Below are positions 43,270 to 55,167 of a DNA stretch of 64,000 nucleotides, in pieces. Every line of letters begins with the position of its first letter. Position 1 is the first letter of the stretch. Origin of the DNA: Dyella sp. RRB7 (GTDB taxonomy: Bacteria > Pseudomonadota > Gammaproteobacteria > Xanthomonadales > Rhodanobacteraceae). The notes below the pieces were generated by a model, which was not told where the DNA came from, ran no database searches, and saw only the letters and a list, made by a program, of their open reading frames with translations. Location: the NCBI RefSeq assembly GCF_022761115.1, contig NZ_JAKWJS010000004.1, positions 124,001 to 188,000 on the forward strand, in the 5' to 3' direction. Both the position numbers and the translations under genes were made by a program.

Positions 43270-45264
43270 ATGAAAAAGCTGCTTAGGCGCGCAGTGGGCT
43301 GCGTGCTTTGTCTTTTGACGTGTTCCGCGTTCGCGGAACAGGTGCCGCTTGCCGACCTCGCGCGCCATGAGCAATACGGTGCGGTGAAGATTTCCGATGA
43401 TGGTCGCTATCTTGCCGCGACGACCGTTGTCGACGGCAAGCCACTTCTTGCCTTGATCGACCTGATCAACAAGAAAGGCGGGATGATTCATCCACGCGAA
43501 GGCAACCAGATCGTCGATTTCTGGTGGGTGAACGATCACCGGGTGCTTTACACCGAAGGCACCGAGGTCTCCGGTTTCGATCGGCCGTTCTCCACCGGCG
43601 AGATCTTCGGCGTGAATGCCGATGGAAGCGGCGCCGACATACTGTTTGGTTACCGGGCAGGGGGAGCAGGCTCGACCGGCTCGCACATCCAGCGTACGGA
43701 ATCCGAGCGCGCGAGCGCCGAGCTGATCTCCACGCTGCGCGACGACCCCAACCACGTGCTGATTGGCGTCAGTCCCTGGGACAGCGGTGCGGATGGTGCC
43801 TTCACCAAGGTTTACCTGATGGACGTCCGTGACGGCACCAAGCACCAGGTCGCCACGGCGCCTGTGCGCAACGCTTCATTGCTGGCCGATCATCACGGCG
43901 TGGTGCGGTTCGCCTCGGGCGTGGACAGCCATGACTACGAGCAGGTCTATTACCGCGAGGGAGACGGCAAGCCGTGGACGCTGCTGTTCCAGGGTGACGG
44001 AGAGCGCGGCGTCGCCTACCCGATGACGTTCAATCAAGACGACACCCTCGTGTACATGTCATGCGCGGATGCCGGCAAGGTCAGCGCGCTATGTCCTTGG
44101 GATGCGGCGACCAAGACGATGCAGTCGCCCGTGTGGAGCAGCGCCAGCACCGACATGACCGGATTGGTTCATAGCCTGGACCGGCGGGACGTCGTTGGCG
44201 TGTACTCGATGCCTTCGACCCCGGCGGTCGAGGCCATCGTTGCCGGTGCGGACTCAATCAAGGCGATCGCTACGTTGTCGCACGCCTTGCCCGGCGAAAG
44301 CGTGCACATCGTCTCCACCACCAAGGACGGCAGCAAAGCCGTGGCGCTGGCGTCGTCGGACATGGACCCGGGAACGTTCTACCTGTGGGACGCGGCGACC
44401 GGGAAAGCCACGCCCCTGTTGCAGCGCGCCTCGTGGATCAAGCCGAGCCAGATGGCGGCGATGCAGCCGGTCGAGTTCAAGGCTCGCGATGGCCTCGCCC
44501 TGCATGGCTACCTGAGCATGCCGCCGGGCAAGGAGCAGGCGAAACACCTGCCGTTGGTGATGTATATCCACGGCGGTCCATTCGGCGTGCGTGACGAATG
44601 GCAGTTCGATCCTTACGTGCAGATGTTGGCCACGCGTGGCTATGCCGTACTGCAGGTCAACTACCGCGGATCGGGCGGGTACGGACACGACTTTGAGCAT
44701 GCCGGTTTCCGCCAATGGGGCGGCAAAATGCAGGACGACGTTACCGATGCGACGCATTGGGCGATTGAACAAGGCATTGCCACGCCAGGCCACATCTGCA
44801 TTTTTGGCGGCAGCTATGGCGGCTACGCCGCGCTGGAAGGGGCCGTGAAGGAGCCTGACCTTTATCGCTGCGCGATCGGCTACGTGGGTGTCTACGACCT
44901 GTCCATGATGTATACCGATGGCGATATTTCCGATCGCACCGTCGGCAAGAGTTATCTACGCATGGCGCTCGGCACCGATCCGGCCGAGTTGGCCTCGCAC
45001 TCGCCAGTCAACCAGCTCGACAAGCTCAAGGCCAGCGTGATGCTGGTCGTGGGTGGCGCGGATGTGCGTGTGCCGCCCAGGCAGGGGCAGAGCCTGCATG
45101 CCGCCCTGCAAAGCCGTGGGATCGCGCACGAATGGGTGTACAAGCCCAACGAGGGGCATGGCTTCTACGACGAGGCCAATACCGCCGAGTTGTTCCAGCG
45201 GGTGACGCAGTTCCTGGATCGCAATATCGGGCAGGGTGCCGGCCCTGCCATCGGCTCGCCTTGA
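43270..45264 (+). CDS. S9 family prolyl oligopeptidase-type serine peptidase
   Basis: A 664-aa secreted alpha/beta-hydrolase peptidase. GGGGAG before the ATG and signal peptide ending SAFA support the start. An N-terminal beta-propeller is followed by MYIHGGPFGVRDEW, VNYRGSGGYGHDFEHAG and nucleophile Ser515 in FGGSYGGYAALEG. Asp is in VGGADVRVPPRQG and His in NEGHGFYDEAN. It is the dipeptidyl-peptidase/acylaminoacyl peptidase branch. CKRK... no lipobox is seen, so it is probably soluble in the periplasm or secreted. Complete and apparently active. Confidence 0.93.
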   Translation: MKKLLRRAVGCVLCLLTCSAFAEQVPLADLARHEQYGAVKISDDGRYLAATTVVDGKPLLALIDLINKKGGMIHPREGNQIVDFWWVNDHRVLYTEGTEVSGFDRPFSTGEIFGVNADGSGADILFGYRAGGAGSTGSHIQRTESERASAELISTLRDDPNHVLIGVSPWDSGADGAFTKVYLMDVRDGTKHQVATAPVRNASLLADHHGVVRFASGVDSHDYEQVYYREGDGKPWTLLFQGDGERGVAYPMTFNQDDTLVYMSCADAGKVSALCPWDAATKTMQSPVWSSASTDMTGLVHSLDRRDVVGVYSMPSTPAVEAIVAGADSIKAIATLSHALPGESVHIVSTTKDGSKAVALASSDMDPGTFYLWDAATGKATPLLQRASWIKPSQMAAMQPVEFKARDGLALHGYLSMPPGKEQAKHLPLVMYIHGGPFGVRDEWQFDPYVQMLATRGYAVLQVNYRGSGGYGHDFEHAGFRQWGGKMQDDVTDATHWAIEQGIATPGHICIFGGSYGGYAALEGAVKEPDLYRCAIGYVGVYDLSMMYTDGDISDRTVGKSYLRMALGTDPAELASHSPVNQLDKLKASVMLVVGGADVRVPPRQGQSLHAALQSRGIAHEWVYKPNEGHGFYDEANTAELFQRVTQFLDRNIGQGAGPAIGSP

Positions 45265-45290
45265 GCCTCCTGCGGTGAACTGACGTTTTG

Positions 45291-45319
45291 ACACGGCCCC
45301 ACCCATGGGGGGGCCGTGT
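45291..45319. terminator. hairpin between converging S9 peptidase and cnoX
   Basis: ACACGGCCCC (45291-45300) pairs with GGGGCCGTGT (45310-45319). There is no T-run on either side, so this is at most a weak, bidirectional transcript end. Confidence 0.5.
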
Positions 45320-45338
45320 CGTGTCCGCATTGCGGACT

Positions 45339-46205
45339 TCAGAACAGCAGCGACGCCATCCGTCGGCGATACCGCCCCACCAGTTCGCCATCATCCAGCG
45401 TGGTGAATGCAGCAAGCAGGCGCTTCTTGGCCTGGCCGTCGTTCCAGTCGCGGGCGCGTTCCAGGATCGCCAGGAATTGATCCAGGCCGGCGGCGGCATC
45501 GCCTTCCAGCAACAGGCGCACGCCGAGCAGGTCGCGGGCGGCCCAGTCGGTGCCATCGGCCTGTACGCGCTGCTGCAGTTCCGCCAGCGACGGCGCACCC
45601 TTGAGGGCACGGGCCAGGTCCAACTGGCTGCGCAGGCGCACGGCGCGAGCCTCGGTGGCGAGGTTGGCGGGAAGCGCGGTGAGTTCGGCCTCGGCAGCCT
45701 CGACGTGACCGGCCTGCATCAGGGCCAGCGCCAGGTCCAGTTTCAGTTCGGAACGGTCCGGTTCGGCGGCGATGGCTTGTTGCAGGCGGTTGATGGCTTC
45801 CTCGGGGGATTCGGCCACCGCAGGCTCAGCCTCGGCATCGCCCGCGCCGTCCAGCGGCTGGATATGGCGCGTGAGGAATTCGCGCAGCTGTCCCTCCGGC
45901 AGGGCGCCGGCAAAGCCGTCCAGCACCTGTCCGTCCTTGACCAGCATCACCGTGGGAATGCTGCGGATGCCGAACATGGCGGCCAGCTGCTGCGACTTGT
46001 CCACGTCGACCTTGGCCAGGCGGAACGCGCCGTTGAACTCCGCGGCAAGCTTTTCCAGCATGGGGCCAAGCGTCTTGCAGGGGCCGCACCAGGTTGCCCA
46101 GAAGTCCACCAGGATCGGCGTGGTCAGTGAGGCTTGCAGCACCTCGGCTTCGAAATTGTCCTCGCGCACCTCAAAAACGTGCGCCTGGGCGGTCGTGGCA
46201 CTCAC
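45339..46205 (-). CDS. cnoX: thioredoxin-TPR chaperedoxin CnoX (YbbN)
   Basis: A 288-aa protein with an N-terminal thioredoxin domain (res 10-110; DFWATWCGPCKTLGP, Cys40 and Cys43) and a C-terminal TPR domain (near 125-285, including EAINRLQQAIAAEPDRSELKLDLA). CnoX binds unfolding proteins under hypochlorous-acid stress and passes them to chaperones. E. coli CnoX lacks the WCGPC pair, whereas this one keeps it, so it may also be an active thiol reductase, as in Caulobacter. GTG start, with GGGAG seven bases upstream. Confidence 0.92.
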   Translation of the reverse strand: MSATTAQAHVFEVREDNFEAEVLQASLTTPILVDFWATWCGPCKTLGPMLEKLAAEFNGAFRLAKVDVDKSQQLAAMFGIRSIPTVMLVKDGQVLDGFAGALPEGQLREFLTRHIQPLDGAGDAEAEPAVAESPEEAINRLQQAIAAEPDRSELKLDLALALMQAGHVEAAEAELTALPANLATEARAVRLRSQLDLARALKGAPSLAELQQRVQADGTDWAARDLLGVRLLLEGDAAAGLDQFLAILERARDWNDGQAKKRLLAAFTTLDDGELVGRYRRRMASLLF

Positions 46206-46362
46206 TGGGAACTCCCGTTGACGAATGGCCCACAGATCAGGGCGTTGCCCAGCATATCAAGGGCGTCGAGGTCATCGGCCAGAACAGCGGGGGGCCGAAC
46301 GCAAGATGTCTGTGCCGAAAGACCGATCAGCGCTTGGCGGCGATATTTGCGAAAATCCCCCG

Positions 46363-47004
46363 ATGACCATGCCAGCCCCAGGCATCAAACCCGACATCGC
46401 TCCTCCCATGCTGTGGATCTGCGAGCACTGCGACACGGTTTATCACCGGCGCGTGCTGGCGTGGGGTGAAGTGGCCCGGTGTGCCCGCTGCGACGCCATC
46501 CTGGCACGTCATCATGCGCTGGGTGTGCGGGGCATGCTGGCGCTGGTGCTGACGGCCATGATCGCCTTCCTGCAGGCCAACATCTGGCCGATCGTCACGC
46601 TGGGGCTCAATGGCCAGCTGATCAGCACCACGCTGTGGGGCTGCATCGTGATGATGTGGCGGGAGCATTCGCAGGTGGTGGCGGTGATCGCCGCCTGCAC
46701 GCTGTTCTTCTTTCCGATCGGCAAGATGCTGTTGTTGGGCTGGGTGCTGCTCTATGCGCGCAAGGGTGAGCGTGCGCCGGGGTTCCGGCTGGCCATGGTG
46801 ACGCTATACCACATTGGTCCCTGGACGATGAGCGAGGTGTTCGTGCTGGGCACGCTGGTGGCCATCGTCAAGGCGCACATGTATTTCGAGGTGATCGCCA
46901 ATCCCGGCATCTTTGCCTATGGCGTGCTGATGCTGGTCATCACGGCGTTCGCCAGCATCGACGTGCGCGGGCTGTGGGATCTCACCCGGGAGCGTGGGGC
47001 ATGA
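46363..47004 (+). CDS. pqiA: PqiA domain protein, first half
   Basis: A 213-aa inner-membrane protein corresponding to one PqiA domain. Two CxxC pairs (Cys20/23 in WICEHCDTVYHR and Cys40/43 in RCARCDAIL), probably a zinc ribbon, are followed by four helices. FPIGKMLLLGWVLLYA and IGPWTMSEVFVLGTLVAIVK are conserved PqiA segments. E. coli PqiA is one protein with two such domains; here they are separate genes. The next gene starts inside its stop codon (ATGA). It is expected to act in the PqiABC lipid-transport bridge. Confidence 0.9.
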   Translation: MTMPAPGIKPDIAPPMLWICEHCDTVYHRRVLAWGEVARCARCDAILARHHALGVRGMLALVLTAMIAFLQANIWPIVTLGLNGQLISTTLWGCIVMMWREHSQVVAVIAACTLFFFPIGKMLLLGWVLLYARKGERAPGFRLAMVTLYHIGPWTMSEVFVLGTLVAIVKAHMYFEVIANPGIFAYGVLMLVITAFASIDVRGLWDLTRERGA

Positions 47005-47624
47005 ATCCGCTGCCGCGCGCCGGCGAGCTCGGCCTGATCGGCTGCCATGTCTGCGGATTGGTGTGCCGTGACATCAAGGTGCCAGACGCCGCCTGTCCGC
47101 GCTGCGGTTCGGCGCTGCACAGGCGCAAGGCGGCCAGTTACACCAGGACCTGGGCGTTGCTGCTGGCGGCGTTCTTTTTCTATATACCCGCCAATGTGCT
47201 GCCTATCATGCGCACGGTGAGCGTGGGCGACGTGGACGACAACACCATCCTCAGCGGCATCATCGAGCTGTGGGTGAAGGGGTCGCCCGACCTGGCGATC
47301 ATCGTGTTCACCGCCAGCATCGTGGTGCCCGTGCTGAAGTTCTTCGCGCTGGGGCTGCTGCTGATCAGTTCGCAGCGCGGCAGCCAGTGGGCGCAGCGCC
47401 AACGCGGCAGGCTGTACCGGCTGGTGGAGTTCATCGGCTACTGGTCGATGCTGGATGTGTTCGTGGTGGCGCTGCTGACGGCGCTGGTGCAGTTCGGTTT
47501 CTTCAGCCAGGTGGAACCGCTGCCTGGCGTGGTGTTCTTCGGCCTCACGGTGGTGATCACCATGGTGGCCTCGATGACGTTCGACCCTCGACTGATTTGG
47601 GATGGCAGGGACTTCGATGACTGA
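47001..47624 (+). CDS. pqiA: PqiA domain protein, second half
   Basis: A 207-aa membrane protein, the second PqiA domain. CxxC pairs are at Cys15/18 (GCHVCGLVC) and Cys32/35 (CPRCGSAL), then four helices with FFFYIPANVLPIMRTV and EFIGYWSMLDVFVVALLTALVQ. The latter is the counterpart of the WSMSEVF segment in the first half. It overlaps the first half by four bases and the pqiB gene by eight, so a fixed ratio of the three products is likely. Confidence 0.9.
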   Translation: MNPLPRAGELGLIGCHVCGLVCRDIKVPDAACPRCGSALHRRKAASYTRTWALLLAAFFFYIPANVLPIMRTVSVGDVDDNTILSGIIELWVKGSPDLAIIVFTASIVVPVLKFFALGLLLISSQRGSQWAQRQRGRLYRLVEFIGYWSMLDVFVVALLTALVQFGFFSQVEPLPGVVFFGLTVVITMVASMTFDPRLIWDGRDFDD

Positions 47625-49308
47625 CGAAAACAAGCCGATCACCGACGCCGACCTGCCCGAGCCGGTGGTGCAGCGCCCGCGCATCAATGCGTCGCTGGTG
47701 TGGCTGGTGCCGATCCTGGCCGCGTTGGTGGGCCTCTCGCTGGTGATCCATGCCTGGATCCAGGCCGGTCCCACCATCAGCATCAGCTTCCAGAGCGCCG
47801 AGGGGCTGGACCCGGGCAAGACGCCGGTGAAGTACAAGAACGTGGTGATCGGCCGCGTGACCGCCGTGCGCCTGAGCGAGGACCGCTCCCGCGTGGTCGC
47901 CAAGGTGGCGCTGGAGAAGAGTGCCGAGGGCTTCGCCACGGCCGATACGCGCTTCTGGGTGGTGCGTCCGCGCATCGGCCTGGGCGGCGTGTCGGGCATC
48001 GATACGTTGCTGTCGGGTGCCTTCATCGGGGCCGACGTGGGCGAGTCGCAGGAGCCGAAGGACAATTTCACCGGCCTGGAGGCTCCGCCCACGGTGACGC
48101 ATGGCGCGCCGGGCAAGACCTACGAGCTGCATGCGGATGACCTGGGCTCGCTCGATATCGGTTCGCCCATCTACTACCGCCGCATCCAGGTGGGGCGGGT
48201 GTCGTCCTATCACCTGGACAGCGACGGCAAGAGTGTCTCGGTGCAGATCTTCGTGGATGCCCCCAACGACCAGTTCGTCACCAAGTCGACGCGCTTCTGG
48301 AACGCCAGCGGCGTGGACGTGTCGCTGGGCGCCGATGGCCTGAAGGTCAACACGCAGTCGCTGGCCACGGTGCTGGCCGGTGGCGTGGCGTTCCAGGATC
48401 CACCGGGCCCGCACGACGCGACGCCTGCCGACGAGAACGCCGCCTACACCTTGTTCAACGACCGTGGCACCGCGATGGCGCCGCCCGATGGCGAGCCGCA
48501 CTACATCCGCATGCGTTTCGACCAGTCCATGCGTGGGCTGGCGGTGGATGCGCCGGTGGAGTTCCTCGGCGTGCCGTTTGGGCGGGTGGTGTCGGTCAAC
48601 CTCGATTTCGATGAAAAGACCCAGGCGTTCTCCACCGTGGTGGGCGCCGTGGTCTATCCGGCCCGCCTGGGCAAGGCGCACGACAAGCTGGTGGCCCTGG
48701 CCAAGTCGCGTGGCGACGACGAGCGGATGTCGCAGATGATGGGGCGGCTGGTGGAGCATGGCCTGCGTGCGCAGGCGCGTACCGGCAACCTGTTGACCGG
48801 GCAGCTGTATATCGCCATGGACTTCCTGCCCAAGGCGCCCAAGGTGGCCTTCGACGGCACTGCCAAGCCGCTGGAAATTCCCACCGCGCCAGGCAGCTTC
48901 GACAAGCTGCAGGAGCAGCTGGCCGATATCGTGGGCAAGGTCCAGAAGATCCCGTTCGACAGCATCGGCAAGAACCTCGACCAGTCGCTGGCCGAGCTCA
49001 ACCGCACGCTCAAGCAGGTCAACACCGACGTGCTGCCGGAAATGAAGAGCACCCTGCAGGGGGCGCAGCAGACGCTGGGCAGCGCCAACAACGCGCTGTC
49101 GCCCGACTCCCCGCTGCAGCAGAACCTGGGCGGCACCCTGCAGGAACTGCAGCGCGCCGCGCGTTCGCTGCGTGTGCTGACCGATTACCTGGGCGACCAT
49201 CCGGACGCGCTGTTGCGCGGCCGCCGTGCCGATGCCAAGCCAGTGGAGCAGGCGCCGCCCGTTTCCACCCCACCAGCCAGCCAGCCGCCACAAGGGAGCA
49301 AGCCATGA
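47617..49308 (+). CDS. pqiB: MCE-domain lipid transport protein PqiB
   Basis: A 563-aa protein anchored by one N-terminal helix (about res 30-50) that spans the periplasm. Three MCE domains are visible, each with a GxxVxxxGxxVGxV-like core: LDPGKTPVKYKNVVIGRVTAV (near 70, split), GSPIYYRRIQVGRVSSYHL (near 190) and APVEFLGVPFGRVVSVNL (near 320). A long C-terminal helical region (res 430-530, NRTLKQVNTDVLPEMKS) forms the tunnel needle. In E. coli PqiB hexamers bridge inner and outer membranes. Confidence 0.93.
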   Translation: MTDENKPITDADLPEPVVQRPRINASLVWLVPILAALVGLSLVIHAWIQAGPTISISFQSAEGLDPGKTPVKYKNVVIGRVTAVRLSEDRSRVVAKVALEKSAEGFATADTRFWVVRPRIGLGGVSGIDTLLSGAFIGADVGESQEPKDNFTGLEAPPTVTHGAPGKTYELHADDLGSLDIGSPIYYRRIQVGRVSSYHLDSDGKSVSVQIFVDAPNDQFVTKSTRFWNASGVDVSLGADGLKVNTQSLATVLAGGVAFQDPPGPHDATPADENAAYTLFNDRGTAMAPPDGEPHYIRMRFDQSMRGLAVDAPVEFLGVPFGRVVSVNLDFDEKTQAFSTVVGAVVYPARLGKAHDKLVALAKSRGDDERMSQMMGRLVEHGLRAQARTGNLLTGQLYIAMDFLPKAPKVAFDGTAKPLEIPTAPGSFDKLQEQLADIVGKVQKIPFDSIGKNLDQSLAELNRTLKQVNTDVLPEMKSTLQGAQQTLGSANNALSPDSPLQQNLGGTLQELQRAARSLRVLTDYLGDHPDALLRGRRADAKPVEQAPPVSTPPASQPPQGSKP

Positions 49309-49910
49309 TTCGCGCGGGATACCTGATCGTGGCCGCTTGCGTCGCCGCCCTGGCCCTGGGCGCTTGCGGGTCCAAGCCGCCGACGCACTTCTACACGCTG
49401 GTGCCGCCGGCGGGTGAAGTGGTGGAGCCGGCCACGCCAGCCGGCTTCCTGTTCGAGCTGCTGCCCGTTTCCGTGCCGGCCCAGGTCGACCAGCCGGCCC
49501 TGGTCGTGCGCCAGGGCGGGCAGGGCGTGGCCGTGCTGCAGGGCGAGCGTTGGATCGCCCCCCTGGGCGATGAGCTGCGTGGGGCGTTGTCGGCCGACCT
49601 GATGCGCGGCTTCCATGCCCAGGATGTCACCGGCTTGCCGAGCAGTGGCAAGGACTCGCTGCGGATCAAGCTGGACGTGCGCCGGTTCGATTCGGTGCCG
49701 GGCGGCTACGCTTTCGTCGATGCCGCCTGGAGCGTGCGTCCGCTCAAGGGCGGCGATGCGCTGACCTGCACCAGCCGCATCAGCGAGCCGGTAAGCGGCG
49801 GCTACGACAGCCTGGTCGAGGGACATCAGCGTGCCATGGCGCAGCTGGCCGGGCAGATCGGTGCGGTGGCCCAGGCGCTGGCGGCCGGCCAGCATCCGGC
49901 CTGCCCCTGA
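49305..49910 (+). CDS. pqiC: outer-membrane lipoprotein PqiC
   Basis: A 201-aa lipoprotein with lipobox LALGAC (Cys21) followed by GSKPPTHFYTL, the start of the PqiC/ABC-transporter auxiliary fold (DUF330). ALVVRQGGQGVAVLQGERWIAPL and VRRFDSVPGGYAFVDAAW match the family core. It docks PqiB at the outer membrane. The ATG overlaps the pqiB stop, completing pqiA1-pqiA2-pqiB-pqiC. Confidence 0.92.
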   Translation: MIRAGYLIVAACVAALALGACGSKPPTHFYTLVPPAGEVVEPATPAGFLFELLPVSVPAQVDQPALVVRQGGQGVAVLQGERWIAPLGDELRGALSADLMRGFHAQDVTGLPSSGKDSLRIKLDVRRFDSVPGGYAFVDAAWSVRPLKGGDALTCTSRISEPVSGGYDSLVEGHQRAMAQLAGQIGAVAQALAAGQHPACP

Positions 49911-50028
49911 CCTTCGTGGCGCGGCGCCCCGTGCGCGATCGCGGCGTTGTCGTTCCACGGGCTGTTCGCGCGCCGCGTTAGATCGGCTGGACCGGCTTTT
50001 TGCGCTGGCCCAGCCTCAATTCTGCTAG

Positions 50029-52902
<2,874 letters not shown>

Positions 52903-52907
52903 AATCC

Positions 52908-53483
52908 ATGAGTCGTGTGTTCAAAGCTTCGCTGTTGTTGATGTCCACCCTCGCGCTGGTGGCGTGCGGATTCCATTTGCGCCAGAGCGTGGCGCTGCCG
53001 CCGGGCATGCAGAGCGTCCATGTGACCGTGGCTGGCGGCAACAACGACTTGCAGCGCATGCTTTCGCGCACGCTGGCGGCCTCGGGCACCACCGTGGAAG
53101 AACACGCGGCCACCGGCGTCGCCGAGTTGAATGTGCCGGTGGCGGCGTTCAGCACCGATACGCTGTCGGTGAACGGAGCGGCGGCAGTGACCGAATACAC
53201 GGTGCGCTACCAGGTGCAGTTCGAAGTGCATGACGGAACCGGCCAGCCGATCGTGCCGCGCCAGCGCATCGACCTGCAGCGCGAATTCAGCTACGACGCG
53301 ACCAATACGATCGGTACGCAGGCACAGATCGATGCGATCCACGCCAGCCTGAACGACGATGCGGTGCAGGCCATCATGTTCCGCCTGCAGGCCGCCGGCC
53401 GGCATCCGGCAAAGACGGCGCAGTCCGCAGTCGAACAGGCGGCGCAGGAAACACAGCCGGCGCCGGCGTCCAGCACGCACTGA
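52908..53483 (+). CDS. lptE: LPS assembly lipoprotein LptE
   Basis: A 191-aa outer-membrane lipoprotein that plugs the LptD barrel and receives lipopolysaccharide. The lipobox is LVAC (Cys20), followed by GFHLRQSVALPPGMQSVHV, the standard LptE start. RQRIDLQREFSYDATNTIG and MFRLQAAGR are conserved. The ATG at 52908 has AGGA eight bases upstream; an ATG at 52899 overlapping the leuS stop (ATGA) would add three residues. The C-terminal tail is Ala/Gln/Pro-rich. Confidence 0.93.
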   Translation: MSRVFKASLLLMSTLALVACGFHLRQSVALPPGMQSVHVTVAGGNNDLQRMLSRTLAASGTTVEEHAATGVAELNVPVAAFSTDTLSVNGAAAVTEYTVRYQVQFEVHDGTGQPIVPRQRIDLQREFSYDATNTIGTQAQIDAIHASLNDDAVQAIMFRLQAAGRHPAKTAQSAVEQAAQETQPAPASSTH

Positions 53484-53499
53484 TCGAGCACGCTGCGAG

Positions 53500-54510
53500 A
53501 TGCCGCTCAATGCCATGCAATGGCAGAAGTCGCTGACGGCCGACCAGCTTCGCCCGGTCTACCTGCTGGCCGGTGAAGAACTGCTGGTGCTGGAGGCGGC
53601 CGATGCCTTGCGCGCGCAGGCCCGCAAGCTCGGTTATGCCGAACGCGAAGTGCTCGACGTCGGCAACCATTTCGACTGGGATGATCTGGCGCGCGCGGCC
53701 GCCGGCATGTCGCTGTTCGCCACGCGACGCTTGCTGGACCTGCGCCTGCCCACCGGGCGGCCCGGTACCGAAGGCGCCAAGGCCATCAACGAGTTCTGCG
53801 CCAACCCGCCACCGGATGTGACCTTGCTGATCACCGCCACCGAGTGGAGCAGCAAGCACGAAGGCGCCTGGACCAGGAACCTCGACGCCGCCGGCACACT
53901 GGTGGTGTTCAATGCGCCGCGTCCCAATGAGTGGGCCGGCTGGATCGGCGCGCGTCTCGCGTCGCGTGGTCTTTCCGCCACGCCCGATGCCGCGGCTCTG
54001 TTGGCCGAACGCGTGGAAGGCAATCTGCTGGCCGCTGCGCAGGAGATCGACAAGCTGGTCGTGTTGCACGGCCAGGGCAAGATCGACGCGGCGGAAATGG
54101 AAAACCTGGTCGCCGACAGCGCACGCTACGACGCCTTCAAGCTCACCGATGCCGCCTTCGCCGGCGATGGCGGCCGTGCCCTGCACATCCTGCATGGCCT
54201 GCATGCGGAAGGCGACGAACTCATCGCGCTGATGGGCTGGCTGGTCAATCAGCTGCAACTGGCGCTGCGCCTGGCCAATGCGCGTGACTTTGCCGCGCAG
54301 GCGCGCGCCGAACGCCTGTGGCCGGCGCGCGAGCAACTTTTCCGCAAGGCGCTGCGTCGCGCGCCACGCGAACACTGGCTGCAATGCCTGGCCCGCGCCG
54401 CGCGAATCGATCGCATGGCCAAGGGCCGCGAGCAGGGCGATCCGTGGCTGGAGGCCGAGCGCCTGATTGCCGCCATGGCCGAGCCGCGCGCCGCGCAAGC
54501 CCTTTCATGA
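53500..54510 (+). CDS. holA: DNA polymerase III delta subunit
   Basis: A 336-aa clamp-loader subunit that opens the beta sliding clamp. The N-terminal QLRPVYLLAGEELLVLEAADALR (split) is the delta signature, with the clamp-contacting MSLFATRRLLDLRLP near res 68-82. NLLAAAQEIDKLVVL near 175 and the C-terminal collar LRLANARDF complete the fold. Length is close to E. coli HolA (343 aa). It overlaps nadD by four bases. Confidence 0.95.
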   Translation: MPLNAMQWQKSLTADQLRPVYLLAGEELLVLEAADALRAQARKLGYAEREVLDVGNHFDWDDLARAAAGMSLFATRRLLDLRLPTGRPGTEGAKAINEFCANPPPDVTLLITATEWSSKHEGAWTRNLDAAGTLVVFNAPRPNEWAGWIGARLASRGLSATPDAAALLAERVEGNLLAAAQEIDKLVVLHGQGKIDAAEMENLVADSARYDAFKLTDAAFAGDGGRALHILHGLHAEGDELIALMGWLVNQLQLALRLANARDFAAQARAERLWPAREQLFRKALRRAPREHWLQCLARAARIDRMAKGREQGDPWLEAERLIAAMAEPRAAQALS

Positions 54511-55145
54511 CGCGTCCCCTCGCCATTTTCGGCGGCACCTTCGACCCCGTGCACCTGGGTCACCTCAGCGTGGCGTGGGAAGCCTCCGAGCTGCTCGACG
54601 CGGAAGTGCGCCTGATGCCGGCCAGCGTGCCGCCGCATCGCCCGGCACCGATCGCCAGCGCGGCGCAGCGCGTGGCCATGTTGCGCGCCGCGCTGCAGAA
54701 GCAATCGCGGCTTTCGCTGGATACACGTGAATTGGCGCGCACCGGCCCGTCCTACACCATCGATACCTTGCTCGAACTGCGCGCGGAGCAGGGCGATCGG
54801 CCCCTGTTGCTATTGATCGGCGCCGATGCCTTCGCCGGCCTGCCGTCATGGCATCGCTGGCGCGAGCTGTTCGATGTGGCGCATATCGGCGTGCTCAGTC
54901 GTCCCGGCGTCGACGCAGCCCTGCCTGAAGTGCTTGAACAGGAAGCGGCGTCGCGCCGCGTCGTGGACCCCGCCATGCTGCATGCGCTGCCGGCCGGCAA
55001 GGTGATCGAGCTGGCGGTGACGCCGCTGGAGATTTCCGCCACGCGCGTGCGCGAATTGCTGGCCGAGGGACGCGACCCTCGCTACCTGTTGCCTTGCGGC
55101 CTGTTTGACGACCCGGCGGTGCTGGCGCCGTACCGAAACGCCTGA
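54507..55145 (+). CDS. nadD: nicotinate-nucleotide adenylyltransferase
   Basis: A 212-aa NaMN adenylyltransferase of NAD synthesis. The nucleotidyl-transferase motif is FGGTFDPVHLGHL (res 8-20), with MPASVPPHRP near 37-46 for substrate binding and the ISATRVREL motif (ISxTxxR, near 177) for ATP phosphates. The ATG overlaps the holA stop. In most gammaproteobacteria rsfS follows directly; here 5.8 kb of other genes intervene. Confidence 0.96.
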   Translation: MTRPLAIFGGTFDPVHLGHLSVAWEASELLDAEVRLMPASVPPHRPAPIASAAQRVAMLRAALQKQSRLSLDTRELARTGPSYTIDTLLELRAEQGDRPLLLLIGADAFAGLPSWHRWRELFDVAHIGVLSRPGVDAALPEVLEQEAASRRVVDPAMLHALPAGKVIELAVTPLEISATRVRELLAEGRDPRYLLPCGLFDDPAVLAPYRNA

Positions 55146-55167
55146 GCGCCCTCGGCCATGGCGTCGC

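Noticed and set aside
45291-45319. Strong intrinsic terminator between the S9 peptidase gene and cnoX
   Set aside because: The hairpin is good but has no T-run on either strand, so it was kept only as a weak candidate.
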